Shown piece after piece: positions 34,241 to 42,847 of a DNA stretch of 64,000 bases; the first letter of the stretch is position 1, and each line of letters opens with the position of its first letter. The notes under the pieces were generated by a model, which did not search any database, was not told the origin of the DNA, and was given only the letters and a program-made list of their open reading frames with translations. The position numbers were made by a program, and so were the translations under genes. The stretch is from JBDTSW01 sp963782605. GTDB taxonomy: Bacteria; Actinomycetota; Thermoleophilia; Solirubrobacterales; 70-9. The stretch spans positions 12,895-76,894 of the forward strand of contig CAWAKK010000008.1 in the NCBI GenBank assembly GCA_963782605.1. The letters are read 5' to 3'.

Positions 34241-35008
34241 ATGGTGATCAGGGACGTAACCGAGGCCGAGTTCCAACAGGCCGTGATCGAGCGGTCGCGG
34301 GAGGTTCCCGTGGTCGTCGACTTCTGGGCCGAGTGGTGCGGTCCGTGTCGTCAACTCGGCCCCGCCATCGAGGCAGCCGTCACCAAGCGGGACGGCAAGC
34401 TCGATCTCGCCAAGGTCGACGTCGACTCCAACCAAGGCCTCGCCCAGGCGTTCGGGATTCGCGGGATCCCCGCGGTCAAGGCGTTTCGCGACGGCAAGGT
34501 CGCGAGCGAGTTCACCGGCGCCCTGCCGCCCCCGCGGATCGAGGAATTCCTGGACGCGCTCGTTCCCTCGGCTGCCGACGAGCTGGCCGTGGGCGACGAC
34601 GAGGACTCGCTTCGCCGCGCCCTGGAGGAAGACCCGCGCCACGCCGACGCCAGCCGCAAGCTCGGTCGCCTCCTCATCGCGCGAGGCGATGACGACGAAG
34701 CCACGGAACTCCTAGCTCGGCTCGAGGGCGATTTCGTGGCGAACGGTCTGCTGGCGCGCTTGCGCCTTGCCTCCGGGGAGGCGACGAACGGCGTTACCTC
34801 CTCGACGCTCGAGCAGGCGTTCGCGGCGTGGGATGCGGGCGACCACGAAACGGCGCTCGAGACTCTTCAGGGCGCGATCACGTCCACCGATGACGCTGAG
34901 ACGAGGGATCTCCTCCGTCAAGCCATGGTCGCGATCTTCACCGAGCTGGGACCCGCCGATCCGCTCGCGCGTGCCCATCGGCGCCGGCTGGCCGCCGCGC
35001 TCAGCTGA
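34241..35008 (+). CDS. Thioredoxin-TPR protein (YbbN/CnoX-like)
   Basis: 255 aa from ATG 34241. The N-terminal thioredoxin domain (about 1-110) has WCGPC (C33/C36) and cis-Pro GIPAVKAF. The C-terminal half is tetratricopeptide-like (LRRALEEDPRHADASRKLGRLLIARGDDDEATELL; ALETLQGAI). This is the layout of YbbN/CnoX, which combines redox protection with chaperone function. Here the CXXC is complete. CcdA follows 7 nt downstream, suggesting a thiol-redox operon. Confidence 0.88.
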   Translation: MVIRDVTEAEFQQAVIERSREVPVVVDFWAEWCGPCRQLGPAIEAAVTKRDGKLDLAKVDVDSNQGLAQAFGIRGIPAVKAFRDGKVASEFTGALPPPRIEEFLDALVPSAADELAVGDDEDSLRRALEEDPRHADASRKLGRLLIARGDDDEATELLARLEGDFVANGLLARLRLASGEATNGVTSSTLEQAFAAWDAGDHETALETLQGAITSTDDAETRDLLRQAMVAIFTELGPADPLARAHRRRLAAALS

Positions 35009-35015
35009 GAGGCCA

Positions 35016-35750
35016 GTGCCCCCAGACCCCGCATCGGGAATCGGGGTGGTCGCCGCCTTCGGGGCAGGCCTCGCGTCCTTCCTCTCTCCCTGCGTGCTGC
35101 CACTCGTGCCCGGGTATCTGTCGGTGATCAGCGGCGTTGCGGTGAGCGATCTCGACGACGCCGGCTGGCGCCGGGTGCTGGTCCCGAGCCTGCTCTTCAT
35201 CGCGTCGTTCTCGGCCTTCTTCATCCTGCTCGGGCTCACGGCCACGGCGCTCGGCTCGAGCCTGCAGGAGAACCGCGATCTGCTCACCGACATCGCCGGC
35301 GTGCTCATCATCGTCATGGGCGCGCTCTTCGTCGCGAGCTACTTCATCCCGCGTCTAAACCGCGAGTGGCACTTCCAGGCGCTGATGAAGCGCGCCGGGA
35401 CCGGTGGGCCGCTGGTGGCCGGCGCGGCCTTCGCGATCGCCTGGTCGCCCTGCATCGGGCTCACCCTCGGGCCGATCCTCTCGGCCGCGGCGCTGGCGGA
35501 GACTGAGGCCCGCGGCGCCTTCCTGCTCACCGTGTACTCGCTCGGGCTGGGCGTGCCGTTCCTGCTTTCGGCGATCGCGTTCTCGCGCATGGCGCAGGTC
35601 TTCGAGGTCGTAAAGCGCCACTACGCCCTGATCATCGCAATCGGCGGAGGCATCCTCATCATCATGGGAATTCTCATCCTCACGGGCGAGTTCTTCAAGC
35701 TGAACGTCGAGGCCCAGAAGCTCACCAATGAGCTCGGGCTGGACTTCTAG
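35016..35750 (+). CDS. ccdA: CcdA-type thiol electron transporter (cytochrome c biogenesis)
   Basis: 244 aa, six TM helices, with the two redox cysteines in LASFLSPCVLPLVPGY (C26) and AIAWSPCIGLTLGPILS (C146). CcdA/DsbD-beta proteins carry electrons from cytoplasmic thioredoxin across the membrane to reduce apocytochrome c or other exported thiols. GTG 35016. It sits directly after a thioredoxin-like gene, and the window also encodes a CXXCH cytochrome, a possible client. Confidence 0.92.
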   Translation: MPPDPASGIGVVAAFGAGLASFLSPCVLPLVPGYLSVISGVAVSDLDDAGWRRVLVPSLLFIASFSAFFILLGLTATALGSSLQENRDLLTDIAGVLIIVMGALFVASYFIPRLNREWHFQALMKRAGTGGPLVAGAAFAIAWSPCIGLTLGPILSAAALAETEARGAFLLTVYSLGLGVPFLLSAIAFSRMAQVFEVVKRHYALIIAIGGGILIIMGILILTGEFFKLNVEAQKLTNELGLDF

Positions 35751-35783
35751 GCGCAGAAAGCCACTGGGCTAGGCTCGCTGCCA

Positions 35784-36872
35784 GTGGACTCCCAGCAGAT
35801 CCTCGCCTTTCGCCTGGCCCGCTCCGGACTTGATGAGCGCGGGGCGAGGACGCTCGCCGAGGCCGCGGCCTGCCCCGCCTCGGACTTCGCCCGCGACGCC
35901 GCGCTTCAGGCGCTTGCCGCGCGCAGTGAGGGAGTCACCCGCGAGGGCTACGACGATGCCGTCGACTCGGGGGAGCTCGTTTTAGCCCATGTCATTCGAT
36001 CCGCCATCCACGCCCTCGCACCCGACGACCACGCGGCGCTCGGCCGAGCCCTGATCTCGACCGACGACAAGGAGCTCACCGCTCAGCTTGGGACGAAATA
36101 CCACCGCTCGGCGAAGGCGAGGACCTTCGCCCCCACCGAGGCGCTCGCCCAGGTTGCCGACGCGACGAGAGCGGCCCTTGCTCGGGGGCGCAAGCTCGGC
36201 AAGGACGAGCTCCACGAGGAGCTGCGCCAGCGGGTCGACAAGAACCTGATGCCGTGGTGTCGCAGCTGCGGCAGCCATCACGTCGCCCCTGCCCTGTGGC
36301 GCTACGCGACCATTCAGGCCGGCGCCCGGCTTGACTCCTCTCGTAGCTATTTGCTCGCCAAGCCCGGCAGGGCGTCGGCGGCTGAGGCGGCGCGCATGTT
36401 CCTGAGCTTCTACGCCCCAGCGACGCCGACCGAGTTCGCGGAATGGGCCGGCATCAACCCCACCCAGGCAGGGCGCATCTGGGAGCGGGTCGAGGCGGAT
36501 CTCGACGAAGTCGCCGCCGGCAAGCAGAAGGGCTGGGCGCTGCGAGCGGATGCGGCAGCGCTCGATTCGCCACCCGAGGCCGCCGGGGTGCGACTGCTCC
36601 CACCGGGGGATCCGTATCTCCAGAAGGCGAACCGCGCGCTGCTCGCGCCCGAGGCCAATCTCAGAAAGCGCATGTTCCGCCCGGTGGCAAGCCCGGGGGC
36701 GGTGCTCAAGGACGGGCGTCTCGTGGGCCTGTGGCGTGCCAAGCGGAAGAAGGGCAAGATGGAGATCACGATCGAGAAGCTCGGGCGCTTCGCGCGGGCC
36801 GATGTGGAGGGCGAGGCGGCACTGATCGCCGAGCTTCGCGGCGCCTCCGAGCCGGCCCTCGTCTGGGAGTGA
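35784..36872 (+). CDS. Winged-helix DNA-binding protein (HTH_42/AlkZ-like superfamily)
   Basis: 362 aa. It begins QQILAFRLARSGL, has LPWCRSCGSHH-type CxxC in the middle (PWCRSCGSHHV), a winged-helix core (FLSFYAPATPTEFAEWAGI) and LLPPGDPYLQKANR near the C-terminus, all typical of the PF06224 family, which includes the AlkZ/YcaQ DNA glycosylases that unhook interstrand crosslinks. I could not confidently place the catalytic Gln-x-Gln motif. Glycosylase activity is therefore possible but unproven. GTG start. Confidence 0.75.
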   Translation: MDSQQILAFRLARSGLDERGARTLAEAAACPASDFARDAALQALAARSEGVTREGYDDAVDSGELVLAHVIRSAIHALAPDDHAALGRALISTDDKELTAQLGTKYHRSAKARTFAPTEALAQVADATRAALARGRKLGKDELHEELRQRVDKNLMPWCRSCGSHHVAPALWRYATIQAGARLDSSRSYLLAKPGRASAAEAARMFLSFYAPATPTEFAEWAGINPTQAGRIWERVEADLDEVAAGKQKGWALRADAAALDSPPEAAGVRLLPPGDPYLQKANRALLAPEANLRKRMFRPVASPGAVLKDGRLVGLWRAKRKKGKMEITIEKLGRFARADVEGEAALIAELRGASEPALVWE

Positions 36873-36897
36873 TGAGAAGTCAGTGAGGCGCCCGGGG

Positions 36898-37185
36898 CTA
36901 GACGGGCGGCCTCTGCGGCTCCGGGACACCGATCTCGATCGGCTCTCCGATCGCTTCGACCTTCTCGAGCTCGGCGTCGTCGCCGTCCCGAGGGCAGATG
37001 ATTCGAAACCGACCGGTCTCGAGGGCGGGATCAGCGGTAATCGGCAGTCCGCGGATCTCCTCCCAGCCGAGCCGCTCGAGCTCGAACGGGTTCATCCTGA
37101 CCTCCGTCGCCGGGAATTGGCAGCTCGAGTTGTGCTGGTCGATCGCCTTGGAGATCGCCTCGAGGTTCTTCGCCTCGGAGCTCAT
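36898..37185 (-). CDS. Small conserved-looking hypothetical protein
   Basis: 95 aa. It reads AISKAIDQHNSSCQFPATEVRMNPFELERLGWEEIRGLPI then ETGRFRIICPRDG, with an acidic C-terminus. Regular spacing of charged and hydrophobic residues and high GC3 support a real gene. I do not recognise the family. It is divergent from the WS/DGAT gene over 49 bp and convergent with the winged-helix gene. Confidence 0.6.
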   Translation of the reverse strand: MSSEAKNLEAISKAIDQHNSSCQFPATEVRMNPFELERLGWEEIRGLPITADPALETGRFRIICPRDGDDAELEKVEAIGEPIEIGVPEPQRPPV

Positions 37186-37234
37186 GGGCGCGATTCTAGG
37201 CGTACGGGTCGCTTCTGAGACAATCGCGGCGGCG

Positions 37235-38677
37235 ATGAATCGCGACCGGCTCTCAGGCCTCGACTCGTCATTCCTTCATCTCGAGCGGGGTCCCGCCCAC
37301 ATGCACGTCGCCTCAGTCTCGCTCTTCGAGGGCCAGGCGCCGGCGTACGAGGAGTTTCGCGGTCACGTCTCCTCCCGCCTTCATCTCGTCCCGCGCTTCC
37401 GACAGAAGCTGCGGTTCGTGCCCCTCCACCAGGGCCGGCCAAAGTGGATCGACGACCCGCGGTTCAACCTCTCCTACCACGTCCGGCATACGGCGCTGCC
37501 TGCCCCCGGTTCCGACGAGCAGCTGCGCAACCTCGCCGCTCGCATCTTCTCTCAACGCCTCGACCGGTCGAAGCCGGTCTGGGAGCTCTGGCTGGTAGAG
37601 GGACTCGAGAACGGGCGCTTCGCCGTGATCGGCAAGACACATCACGCCTTGGTCGACGGCGTCTCGGGAGTCGACATCACGACCGTCCTCTACGACACCG
37701 AGCCTGAGCCAGGCGAGGTCCCTCCTCCTGAGCCCTGGACGCCCCGACCTGAGCCAACCGACGCCGAGGTCTTGACCGAGGCGCTGGTTGAGCGAGCGAC
37801 GACGCCGGCGGAGCTGGTTCGCGGTGGACGGGCCCTGTTTCGCGCACCGAGACGTGCGGTCCGGGGCGCCGTCGATGCGCTGGCGGCCGCTGGAGCCTTC
37901 GCCAGGACCGGCCTCGCGGCACCCCACTCGCCGTTCAACGTCCCGATCGGCCCGTATCGCCGCTTCGCCTGGGTGCGAGCCGACCTCGACCGCGTAAAGG
38001 CGATCAAGAACGAGCTCGGCGGCACCGTGAACGACGTCGTCCTCGCGGTCGTGACCGGGGCGCTCGGGAGCTACCTGCGCCAGCGCGGGCACTCCACACA
38101 GGGTTTGGAGCTGCGGGCGCTCGTGCCGATCAGCGTGCGGACGGCCGATGAGCATGGGGCGCTCGGCAATCGCGTTTCATCGTTCATGGCCCCGCTTCCG
38201 GTCTTCGAGGAGGATCCGGTCGAGCGGTTGCGGCTCGTGAGCCACGCGATGGGCGACCTGAAGGGCTCGAAGCAGGCCGTCGGAGCGACCGTGATGACCG
38301 AGCTCTCGGACTTCGCCCCGCCCACCATCGCGGGGCAGGCGGCGCGGCTCCAGCCCGCGCAGCGCTTCTTCAACGTCGTGGTCACGAACGTTCCCGGCCC
38401 TCAGTTCTCCCTCTATCTGATGGGGCGACGCCTGGAGGCGGTGATCCCGATGGTCCCGCTCGCGCGCCGGCAGGCGATCTGCTTCGGGGTCATGAGCTAC
38501 GACGGCCAGGTGAACTTCGGGCTGACCGCCGACTACGACGAGATGCGGGACCTCGACGCGCTCGCGGACGATCTCTACGGCTCGATCGCGGAGCTCGAAG
38601 CGGCCGCCGGCCTCGATGCGCCGGGTGCGGATAGCACCACGGCTCGCGGCCTCTCCCCCACCTATCCCCCTGGATAG
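37235..38677 (+). CDS. Wax ester synthase/acyl-CoA:diacylglycerol acyltransferase
   Basis: 480 aa from ATG 37235. RLSGLDSSFLHLE opening, HHALVDG active-site motif (H136-H137, D141-G142), FNVPIGPYRRFAWV, GTVNDVVLAVVTGALGSYL and a C-terminal NVPGPQFSLYLMGRRL are hallmarks of bacterial WS/DGAT enzymes, which esterify acyl-CoA to fatty alcohols or diacylglycerol to make storage wax esters or triacylglycerol. It is membrane-associated without TM helices. An acyl-CoA ligase is encoded at 58.5 kb, but the two are not an operon. Confidence 0.93.
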   Translation: MNRDRLSGLDSSFLHLERGPAHMHVASVSLFEGQAPAYEEFRGHVSSRLHLVPRFRQKLRFVPLHQGRPKWIDDPRFNLSYHVRHTALPAPGSDEQLRNLAARIFSQRLDRSKPVWELWLVEGLENGRFAVIGKTHHALVDGVSGVDITTVLYDTEPEPGEVPPPEPWTPRPEPTDAEVLTEALVERATTPAELVRGGRALFRAPRRAVRGAVDALAAAGAFARTGLAAPHSPFNVPIGPYRRFAWVRADLDRVKAIKNELGGTVNDVVLAVVTGALGSYLRQRGHSTQGLELRALVPISVRTADEHGALGNRVSSFMAPLPVFEEDPVERLRLVSHAMGDLKGSKQAVGATVMTELSDFAPPTIAGQAARLQPAQRFFNVVVTNVPGPQFSLYLMGRRLEAVIPMVPLARRQAICFGVMSYDGQVNFGLTADYDEMRDLDALADDLYGSIAELEAAAGLDAPGADSTTARGLSPTYPPG

Positions 38678-38718
38678 CGACCCCGCTCGGATCCTGTACG
38701 CGCGGATAAGGCGCAGGT

Positions 38719-38752
38719 GCTCACGCGCTCAGAGAATGGGTCGCGCGTGAGC
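38719..38752 (+). terminator. 10-bp hairpin between WS/DGAT and PII genes
   Basis: GCTCACGCGC (38719-38728) pairs perfectly with GCGCGTGAGC (38743-38752), loop 14 nt. It is 41 nt after the WS/DGAT stop and 48 nt before the PII GTG, so it may be a terminator or part of the PII-amt leader. Confidence 0.5.
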
Positions 38753-38800
38753 CGAACGCTCGCGCCTGGCGCCACCAGAAAAATCGAACGGGGGAGGACC

Positions 38801-39154
38801 GTGAAGCTCGTGATCGGGATCGTCCGGCCGGAGAAGGCCAACGACGTCTTGGAGGCCCTATATCGCGCCGAGGTTCGCGGCGTCTCGATGAGCCGTGTCC
38901 AGGGCCACGGAGGCGAGCTCGACCGCGTCGAGACCTACCGCGGGACCACCGTGCAGATGGGTCTCTCGGAGAAGGTCCGGTTCGAGATCGCGGTCTCGGA
39001 TGACTTCGTGGATCCGACGATCGATGCCCTCACCGCTGGAGGGCGAACCGGCGAGGTCGGCGACGGCAAGGTCTTCGTCATGCCGCTCGAGCGCGCGGTC
39101 CGAATCCGCACCGGCGAGACCGACCAAAGCGCCGTCACCCCGGTGGGCTCATGA
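38801..39154 (+). CDS. Nitrogen regulatory PII protein with atypical T-loop
   Basis: 117 aa from GTG 38801 after a GGGGAGGA ribosome site. LVIGIVRPEKANDVLEAL, RTGEVGDGKVFVMPLERAVRIRTGE (B and C loops, ATP binding) are clear PII. The T-loop reads YRGTTVQMG: the uridylylation/adenylylation Tyr51 of canonical PII is Val51, and the region is shortened in charge. It overlaps amt by 4 nt (ATGA), as in glnK-amtB operons, so it probably gates the transporter in response to ATP/ADP or 2-oxoglutarate without GlnD-type modification. Confidence 0.9.
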   Translation: MKLVIGIVRPEKANDVLEALYRAEVRGVSMSRVQGHGGELDRVETYRGTTVQMGLSEKVRFEIAVSDDFVDPTIDALTAGGRTGEVGDGKVFVMPLERAVRIRTGETDQSAVTPVGS

Positions 39155-40461
39155 CCGAGCTCGCGAGCCTCGTGCCGGTCGGCAAGGTTGACTCGGGCGA
39201 TACCGCCTGGCTTCTGATCGCGACCGCGCTGGTCGTGCTGATGACGCCGGCGCTCGGCCTGTTCTACGCCGGTCTGGTGCGCTCGAAGAACACGCTGAAT
39301 ACGTTCATGATGTCGATCGCCGCGCTTGCGGTGGCCGCGATCTCGTGGGCGCTCGTCGGCTACTCGCTGGCGTTCGGGGAGGGCAACGGGTTTATCGGCG
39401 ACTTCAACTATGCCCTCATGAATGGAATCGGCTTCCAGCCTCTGGAGGGGATGACAATCCCGCACCTGGTCTTCTTCGCCTTCCAGGGCAGCTTCTGCAT
39501 CATCACGGCCGCGCTGGTCTCCGGCGCCGTCGTCGAACGGATTCGCTTCGTCCCGTACCTCATCTTCATCGCGCTGTGGACGGTGCTCGTCTACCCGGTG
39601 ATGGCGCACTGGGTCTTCGGCGGCGGCTTCCTGCAGGAGGGCGGCACGCTCGACTTCGCCGGCGGCGTGCCCGTCGAGATGGGGTCGGGCTTCTCGGCGC
39701 TGGCGGCAGCGCTCGTCGTCGGCGCTCGCAAGGACTATGGCCGCCTGGCGCTCCTCCCCCACAACGCCGTCTACGTGCTGCTGGGCGCCGGCCTCCTCTG
39801 GTTCGGCTGGTTCGGCTTCAACGGTGGCAGCGGCGTTTCGACCGGGAACTCGAGCGTGCTCGCCTTCACCAACACGTTGCTCACCCCTGCCTGCTGTCTG
39901 GTCACGTGGTTCGTGCTCGATCTCGTGCGCGGCAGGCAGGTGACCGCGATCGGGGCGGCCACCGCGATCATCGTTGGCTGTGTGGGCATCACCCCCGCCG
40001 GGGGGTTCGTGAGCCCGGGCTGGGCGATGGTCCTGGGGGTGGTGGCTGCGCTGCCGAGCTACGCCATCATCGTCCTGCGCCCGCGGACGCGCGTCGACGA
40101 GACCCTGGACGTCCTGGCTGCCCACGGAATCGCTGGCTTTACGGGCATCCTCTTCATCGGGTTCGTCGCCCAGTTCGACTGGAACGGGGTCTCCGATGGC
40201 CTGCTCTACGGCGGCGCCAGCCTGCTGGGAGACCAGGCGCTGGCGGCCATCATCGCTCCGATTTACGCGTTCGGCGCGACGTTCCTGCTCCTGCGCGGCA
40301 TCGCGCTCGTCATGCCGCTGCGGGCGGCGGAGCGCGACGAGGCCGTCGGAATGGACGTGGTCGAACACGGCGAGGAGGCCTATGTCACCGGCGAGGGGGC
40401 GATTCTGGTGGCCCCGGAGACGGCCGGTGAGGCGCGTGTGCCGGTCGCCGACGCTGCATAG
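39151..40461 (+). CDS. amt: Ammonium transporter Amt with Glu in place of the first pore His
   Basis: 436 aa, about 11 TM helices. LGLFYAGLVRSKN, AFQGSFCIITAALVSGAVVER, LPHNAVYVLLGAGLLWFGWFGFNGGS and AAHGIAGFTG are typical Amt/MEP. In the twin-His pore pair, the second His is present (H325), but the first position, DFAGGTVVHI in E. coli AmtB, is DFAGGVPVEM here (E176). The acidic cytoplasmic C-terminus (about 390-436) would contact PII. It is cotranscribed with the PII gene. Confidence 0.93.
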   Translation: MTELASLVPVGKVDSGDTAWLLIATALVVLMTPALGLFYAGLVRSKNTLNTFMMSIAALAVAAISWALVGYSLAFGEGNGFIGDFNYALMNGIGFQPLEGMTIPHLVFFAFQGSFCIITAALVSGAVVERIRFVPYLIFIALWTVLVYPVMAHWVFGGGFLQEGGTLDFAGGVPVEMGSGFSALAAALVVGARKDYGRLALLPHNAVYVLLGAGLLWFGWFGFNGGSGVSTGNSSVLAFTNTLLTPACCLVTWFVLDLVRGRQVTAIGAATAIIVGCVGITPAGGFVSPGWAMVLGVVAALPSYAIIVLRPRTRVDETLDVLAAHGIAGFTGILFIGFVAQFDWNGVSDGLLYGGASLLGDQALAAIIAPIYAFGATFLLLRGIALVMPLRAAERDEAVGMDVVEHGEEAYVTGEGAILVAPETAGEARVPVADAA

Positions 40462-40497
40462 GTTCTCCGACCACCTCGGCGAGTACGTTCTTCCCCC

Positions 40498-41172
40498 TTG
40501 AGGGTTCGCGATGAGCTGACGATCCACGAGCACGGCTACGGGCCGTTGCTCGCCCTCATTCTCGTCTCGCTTTCCTTCCAGATGGCGGCTCCGGAGGGCG
40601 ATCTGAGCCATCTGATCATCGTCGCCCTGCAGGGAACCACCTTCCTGGCCGCGCTCTGGACCTCGCAGGTGCGAAACCGCTTTCTTCGCCTCGCCAGCGT
40701 CCTTGTGGTCCTCGCGACCGCTGCCGCAACGATCGCCCTCGCGTTCAGCGGAGACGTCGACGGCGGCACCGCGCGCATCCTGAGCTTCTCGTTTGCGGTT
40801 CTGGCCCCGCTGGCGATCATGCACGGTGTCGCTCGCCACTTCCGTGAGGCGGGCCGAGTCACCATGCAGACGATGTTCGGCGTGCTCTGCATCTACCTCA
40901 TGCTCGGGTCGCTCTTCGCGTTCGCGTTCGGGATCATCGACCACGTCGAATCAGCTCCGTTCTTCGCGCAGATCGGCGGTGAGGCGAACACGTCCGACTA
41001 CCTCTACTTTTCGTTCTCGACGATGACGACGACCGGCTACGGCGACCTCACCGCGGCCACTGACCTCGGCCGCTCGCTCGCGATCACCGAGCAGCTCATC
41101 GGCCAGATCTACCTCGTTACCGTGGTCGCGGTAATCGTCGGAAACCTGGGTCGGCGGCGAGCGATGGGGTGA
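40498..41172 (+). CDS. Two-TM-pore potassium channel family protein
   Basis: 224 aa. About four N-terminal TM helices (17-35, 37-55, 64-84, 93-113) are followed by the pore module: TM, selectivity filter TTTGYGD (177-183), last TM (VTVVAVIVGN). It matches bacterial ion_trans_2 channels, predicted to pass K+. There is no RCK or cyclic-nucleotide domain. TTG 40498 start. It overlaps the GNAT gene by 4 nt. Confidence 0.88.
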   Translation: MRVRDELTIHEHGYGPLLALILVSLSFQMAAPEGDLSHLIIVALQGTTFLAALWTSQVRNRFLRLASVLVVLATAAATIALAFSGDVDGGTARILSFSFAVLAPLAIMHGVARHFREAGRVTMQTMFGVLCIYLMLGSLFAFAFGIIDHVESAPFFAQIGGEANTSDYLYFSFSTMTTTGYGDLTAATDLGRSLAITEQLIGQIYLVTVVAVIVGNLGRRRAMG

Positions 41173-41678
41173 CCGGCCCGGCCTTCAAGATCCGGGCCGC
41201 TCGCTGGGACGACGCAAAGCGCATCGCCCTGATTCACGCACAGGGGATCGAGGAGCGCGTCGCGACGTTCGAAACACACCACCCAAGCCAGGCGAGCGTC
41301 GAGGAGCTGATCGCGGCCGGCGGCATCCTGATCGTCGCCGAGCGCGAGGACGAGGTCGTGGGATTCGCCAAGCTCGGGCCCTATTCGGATCAGGCTCCCT
41401 ACTACTCGGGCGTCGGGGAGCTCACCTTCTACGTCGCGCATGACGCGCGTCGGCAGGGCATCGGAGCGGCGCTGGTTGACGGCCTCGCGCAGGAGGCCGA
41501 GCGCCGCGGGTACTGGAAGCTCGTCGGCAAGGTATTCGCTTCGAACGAGCCGAGCCTCCGGCTGCTGCACGAGCACGGGTGGCGAGAGGTCGGGCGGCAC
41601 CTAAGACATGGGAGGCTGGACGGCGAGTGGAAGGACGTGATCCTGCTGGAGCGGTCCCTGACGCCGACCGACGCCTGA
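41169..41678 (+). CDS. GNAT acetyltransferase (phosphinothricin/methionine sulfoximine type)
   Basis: 169 aa. FKIRAARWDDAKRIALIHAQGIEERVATFET at the N-terminus and the acetyl-CoA loop RRQGIGAALVDGL, then NEPSLRLLHEHGWREVGRHLRHGRLDGEWKDVILLER, match the Pat/MnaT branch of GNAT enzymes, which N-acetylate phosphinothricin-like or methionine-derived amino acids. True substrate unknown. GTG 41169 overlaps the channel gene by 4 nt. Confidence 0.88.
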   Translation: MTGPAFKIRAARWDDAKRIALIHAQGIEERVATFETHHPSQASVEELIAAGGILIVAEREDEVVGFAKLGPYSDQAPYYSGVGELTFYVAHDARRQGIGAALVDGLAQEAERRGYWKLVGKVFASNEPSLRLLHEHGWREVGRHLRHGRLDGEWKDVILLERSLTPTDA

Positions 41679-41707
41679 GACGCGAGCGCCGCGAGCGGGC
41701 GCGCGCC

Positions 41708-42847
41708 GTGCGACGGAGACGGCTGGGGGCACTGCTGGCCGTCGCGCTGGCGGCCACGCTCTTGGGGGCGGTCCTCGGTGCCGGTAGCGACGACGGGTCG
41801 GATGCCGAGGGGGTGTCGGTTCCCTCGCAGTGTGAGGGCGACAGCGCGGCGGACCTCAGGGAGCTGGCCGCCCAGCGCATCGTGGTGCGAACGGACGGCA
41901 CACCCGACAAGGATCTTCTTAAACGCGCGCAACGGGGGGAGATCGCCGGGGTGATCGTCTTCCCCGATGAGGGCGGCTCCGAGGCTGAGATCCGCCGCGG
42001 CCTGCGCGGCCTCCAGGCGGCCTCAGCCGAGGGTGAGCATCCGCCGCTGATAGTCGCGACCGATCAGGAGGGGGGCTTCGTAAAGCGCTTTGCAGAGGCT
42101 CCCCCACTCCGCTCCCCCGCCGAGCTGGGACTCGAGCCCGACTCCGACGCGGCCCGCCTCGAGGGTCGCGCCACCGGCACCTTCCTTTCCGGGCTCGGCA
42201 TCAACACGAATCTGGCCCCGGTGCTCGACGTGCCTCTCGCCTCCGGGTCCGTGATCTCGGACCGCACCTTCGGAGAGTCGGTGAACGTGGTCACGGATTT
42301 GGGCCTCGCGTTCGCCGACGGACTCTCCAAGGAGGGCGTGAACGCCACGGCCAAGCACTTCCCGGGCCTGGGGCGCTCCACCCTCAACACCGACTTCTCC
42401 CCCAGCGCCATCGGAGCGTCGCGACGCGAGCTGGCCGAGGACCTGCGCCCGTTCGAGGCAGCGATCGCTCAGGACATTCCCCTGATCATGATCTCGATCG
42501 CGTCGTATCCACAGCTGGGCGCCAAGGACCCTGCGGCCCTCGAGCGCTCCATCTCCACCCGCCTCCTCCGAACGCAGTTGGGGTTCGAGGGCGTCTCGAT
42601 CAGCGACGATCTTGGCGCTGAGGCCGTTGCGGCCTCCCACAGTGAGCAGGAGGCGGCAGAGCGGGCCGTCGCGGCCGGAACTGACCTGCTGCTGTTCGCG
42701 GGCAGCGCCGCCCCGGAGGTTCTCCGAAGCCTGCAGCGCTCGCTCGCCCGTGGGGCGCTCGATGTGGAGGCCGCCGCCGAGTCCTGCGTGCGCGTCGTCG
42801 AGTTGCGCGAAGCCCTGCCGGGTCCGCCTACCGCGGAAGCAGCTTGA
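41708..42847 (+). CDS. Exported glycoside hydrolase family 3 (NagZ-like)
   Basis: 379 aa from GTG 41708. The frame is open back to 41579, but that part overlaps the GNAT gene. A basic stretch (RRRR) and one TM/signal segment (LGALLAVALAATLLGAVLGA) anchor it outside. The GH3 barrel shows IVATDQEGGFVKRF, LGINTNLAPVLDV, DRTFGE, NATAKHFPGLG and the nucleophile Asp region SISDDLGAEAV. Families of this length are usually beta-N-acetylglucosaminidases of cell-wall turnover. The variant KHFPGLG (usually KHFPGHG) is notable. It converges with the next gene with a 20-nt overlap. Confidence 0.85.
   Translation: MRRRRLGALLAVALAATLLGAVLGAGSDDGSDAEGVSVPSQCEGDSAADLRELAAQRIVVRTDGTPDKDLLKRAQRGEIAGVIVFPDEGGSEAEIRRGLRGLQAASAEGEHPPLIVATDQEGGFVKRFAEAPPLRSPAELGLEPDSDAARLEGRATGTFLSGLGINTNLAPVLDVPLASGSVISDRTFGESVNVVTDLGLAFADGLSKEGVNATAKHFPGLGRSTLNTDFSPSAIGASRRELAEDLRPFEAAIAQDIPLIMISIASYPQLGAKDPAALERSISTRLLRTQLGFEGVSISDDLGAEAVAASHSEQEAAERAVAAGTDLLLFAGSAAPEVLRSLQRSLARGALDVEAAAESCVRVVELREALPGPPTAEAA

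Noticed and set aside
38935..40944. 669-codon minus-strand frame opposite PII-amt and the K+ channel
   Set aside because: Low-complexity Arg/Asp/Glu/His-rich shadow translation with no domain pattern; the plus strand has three conserved genes.
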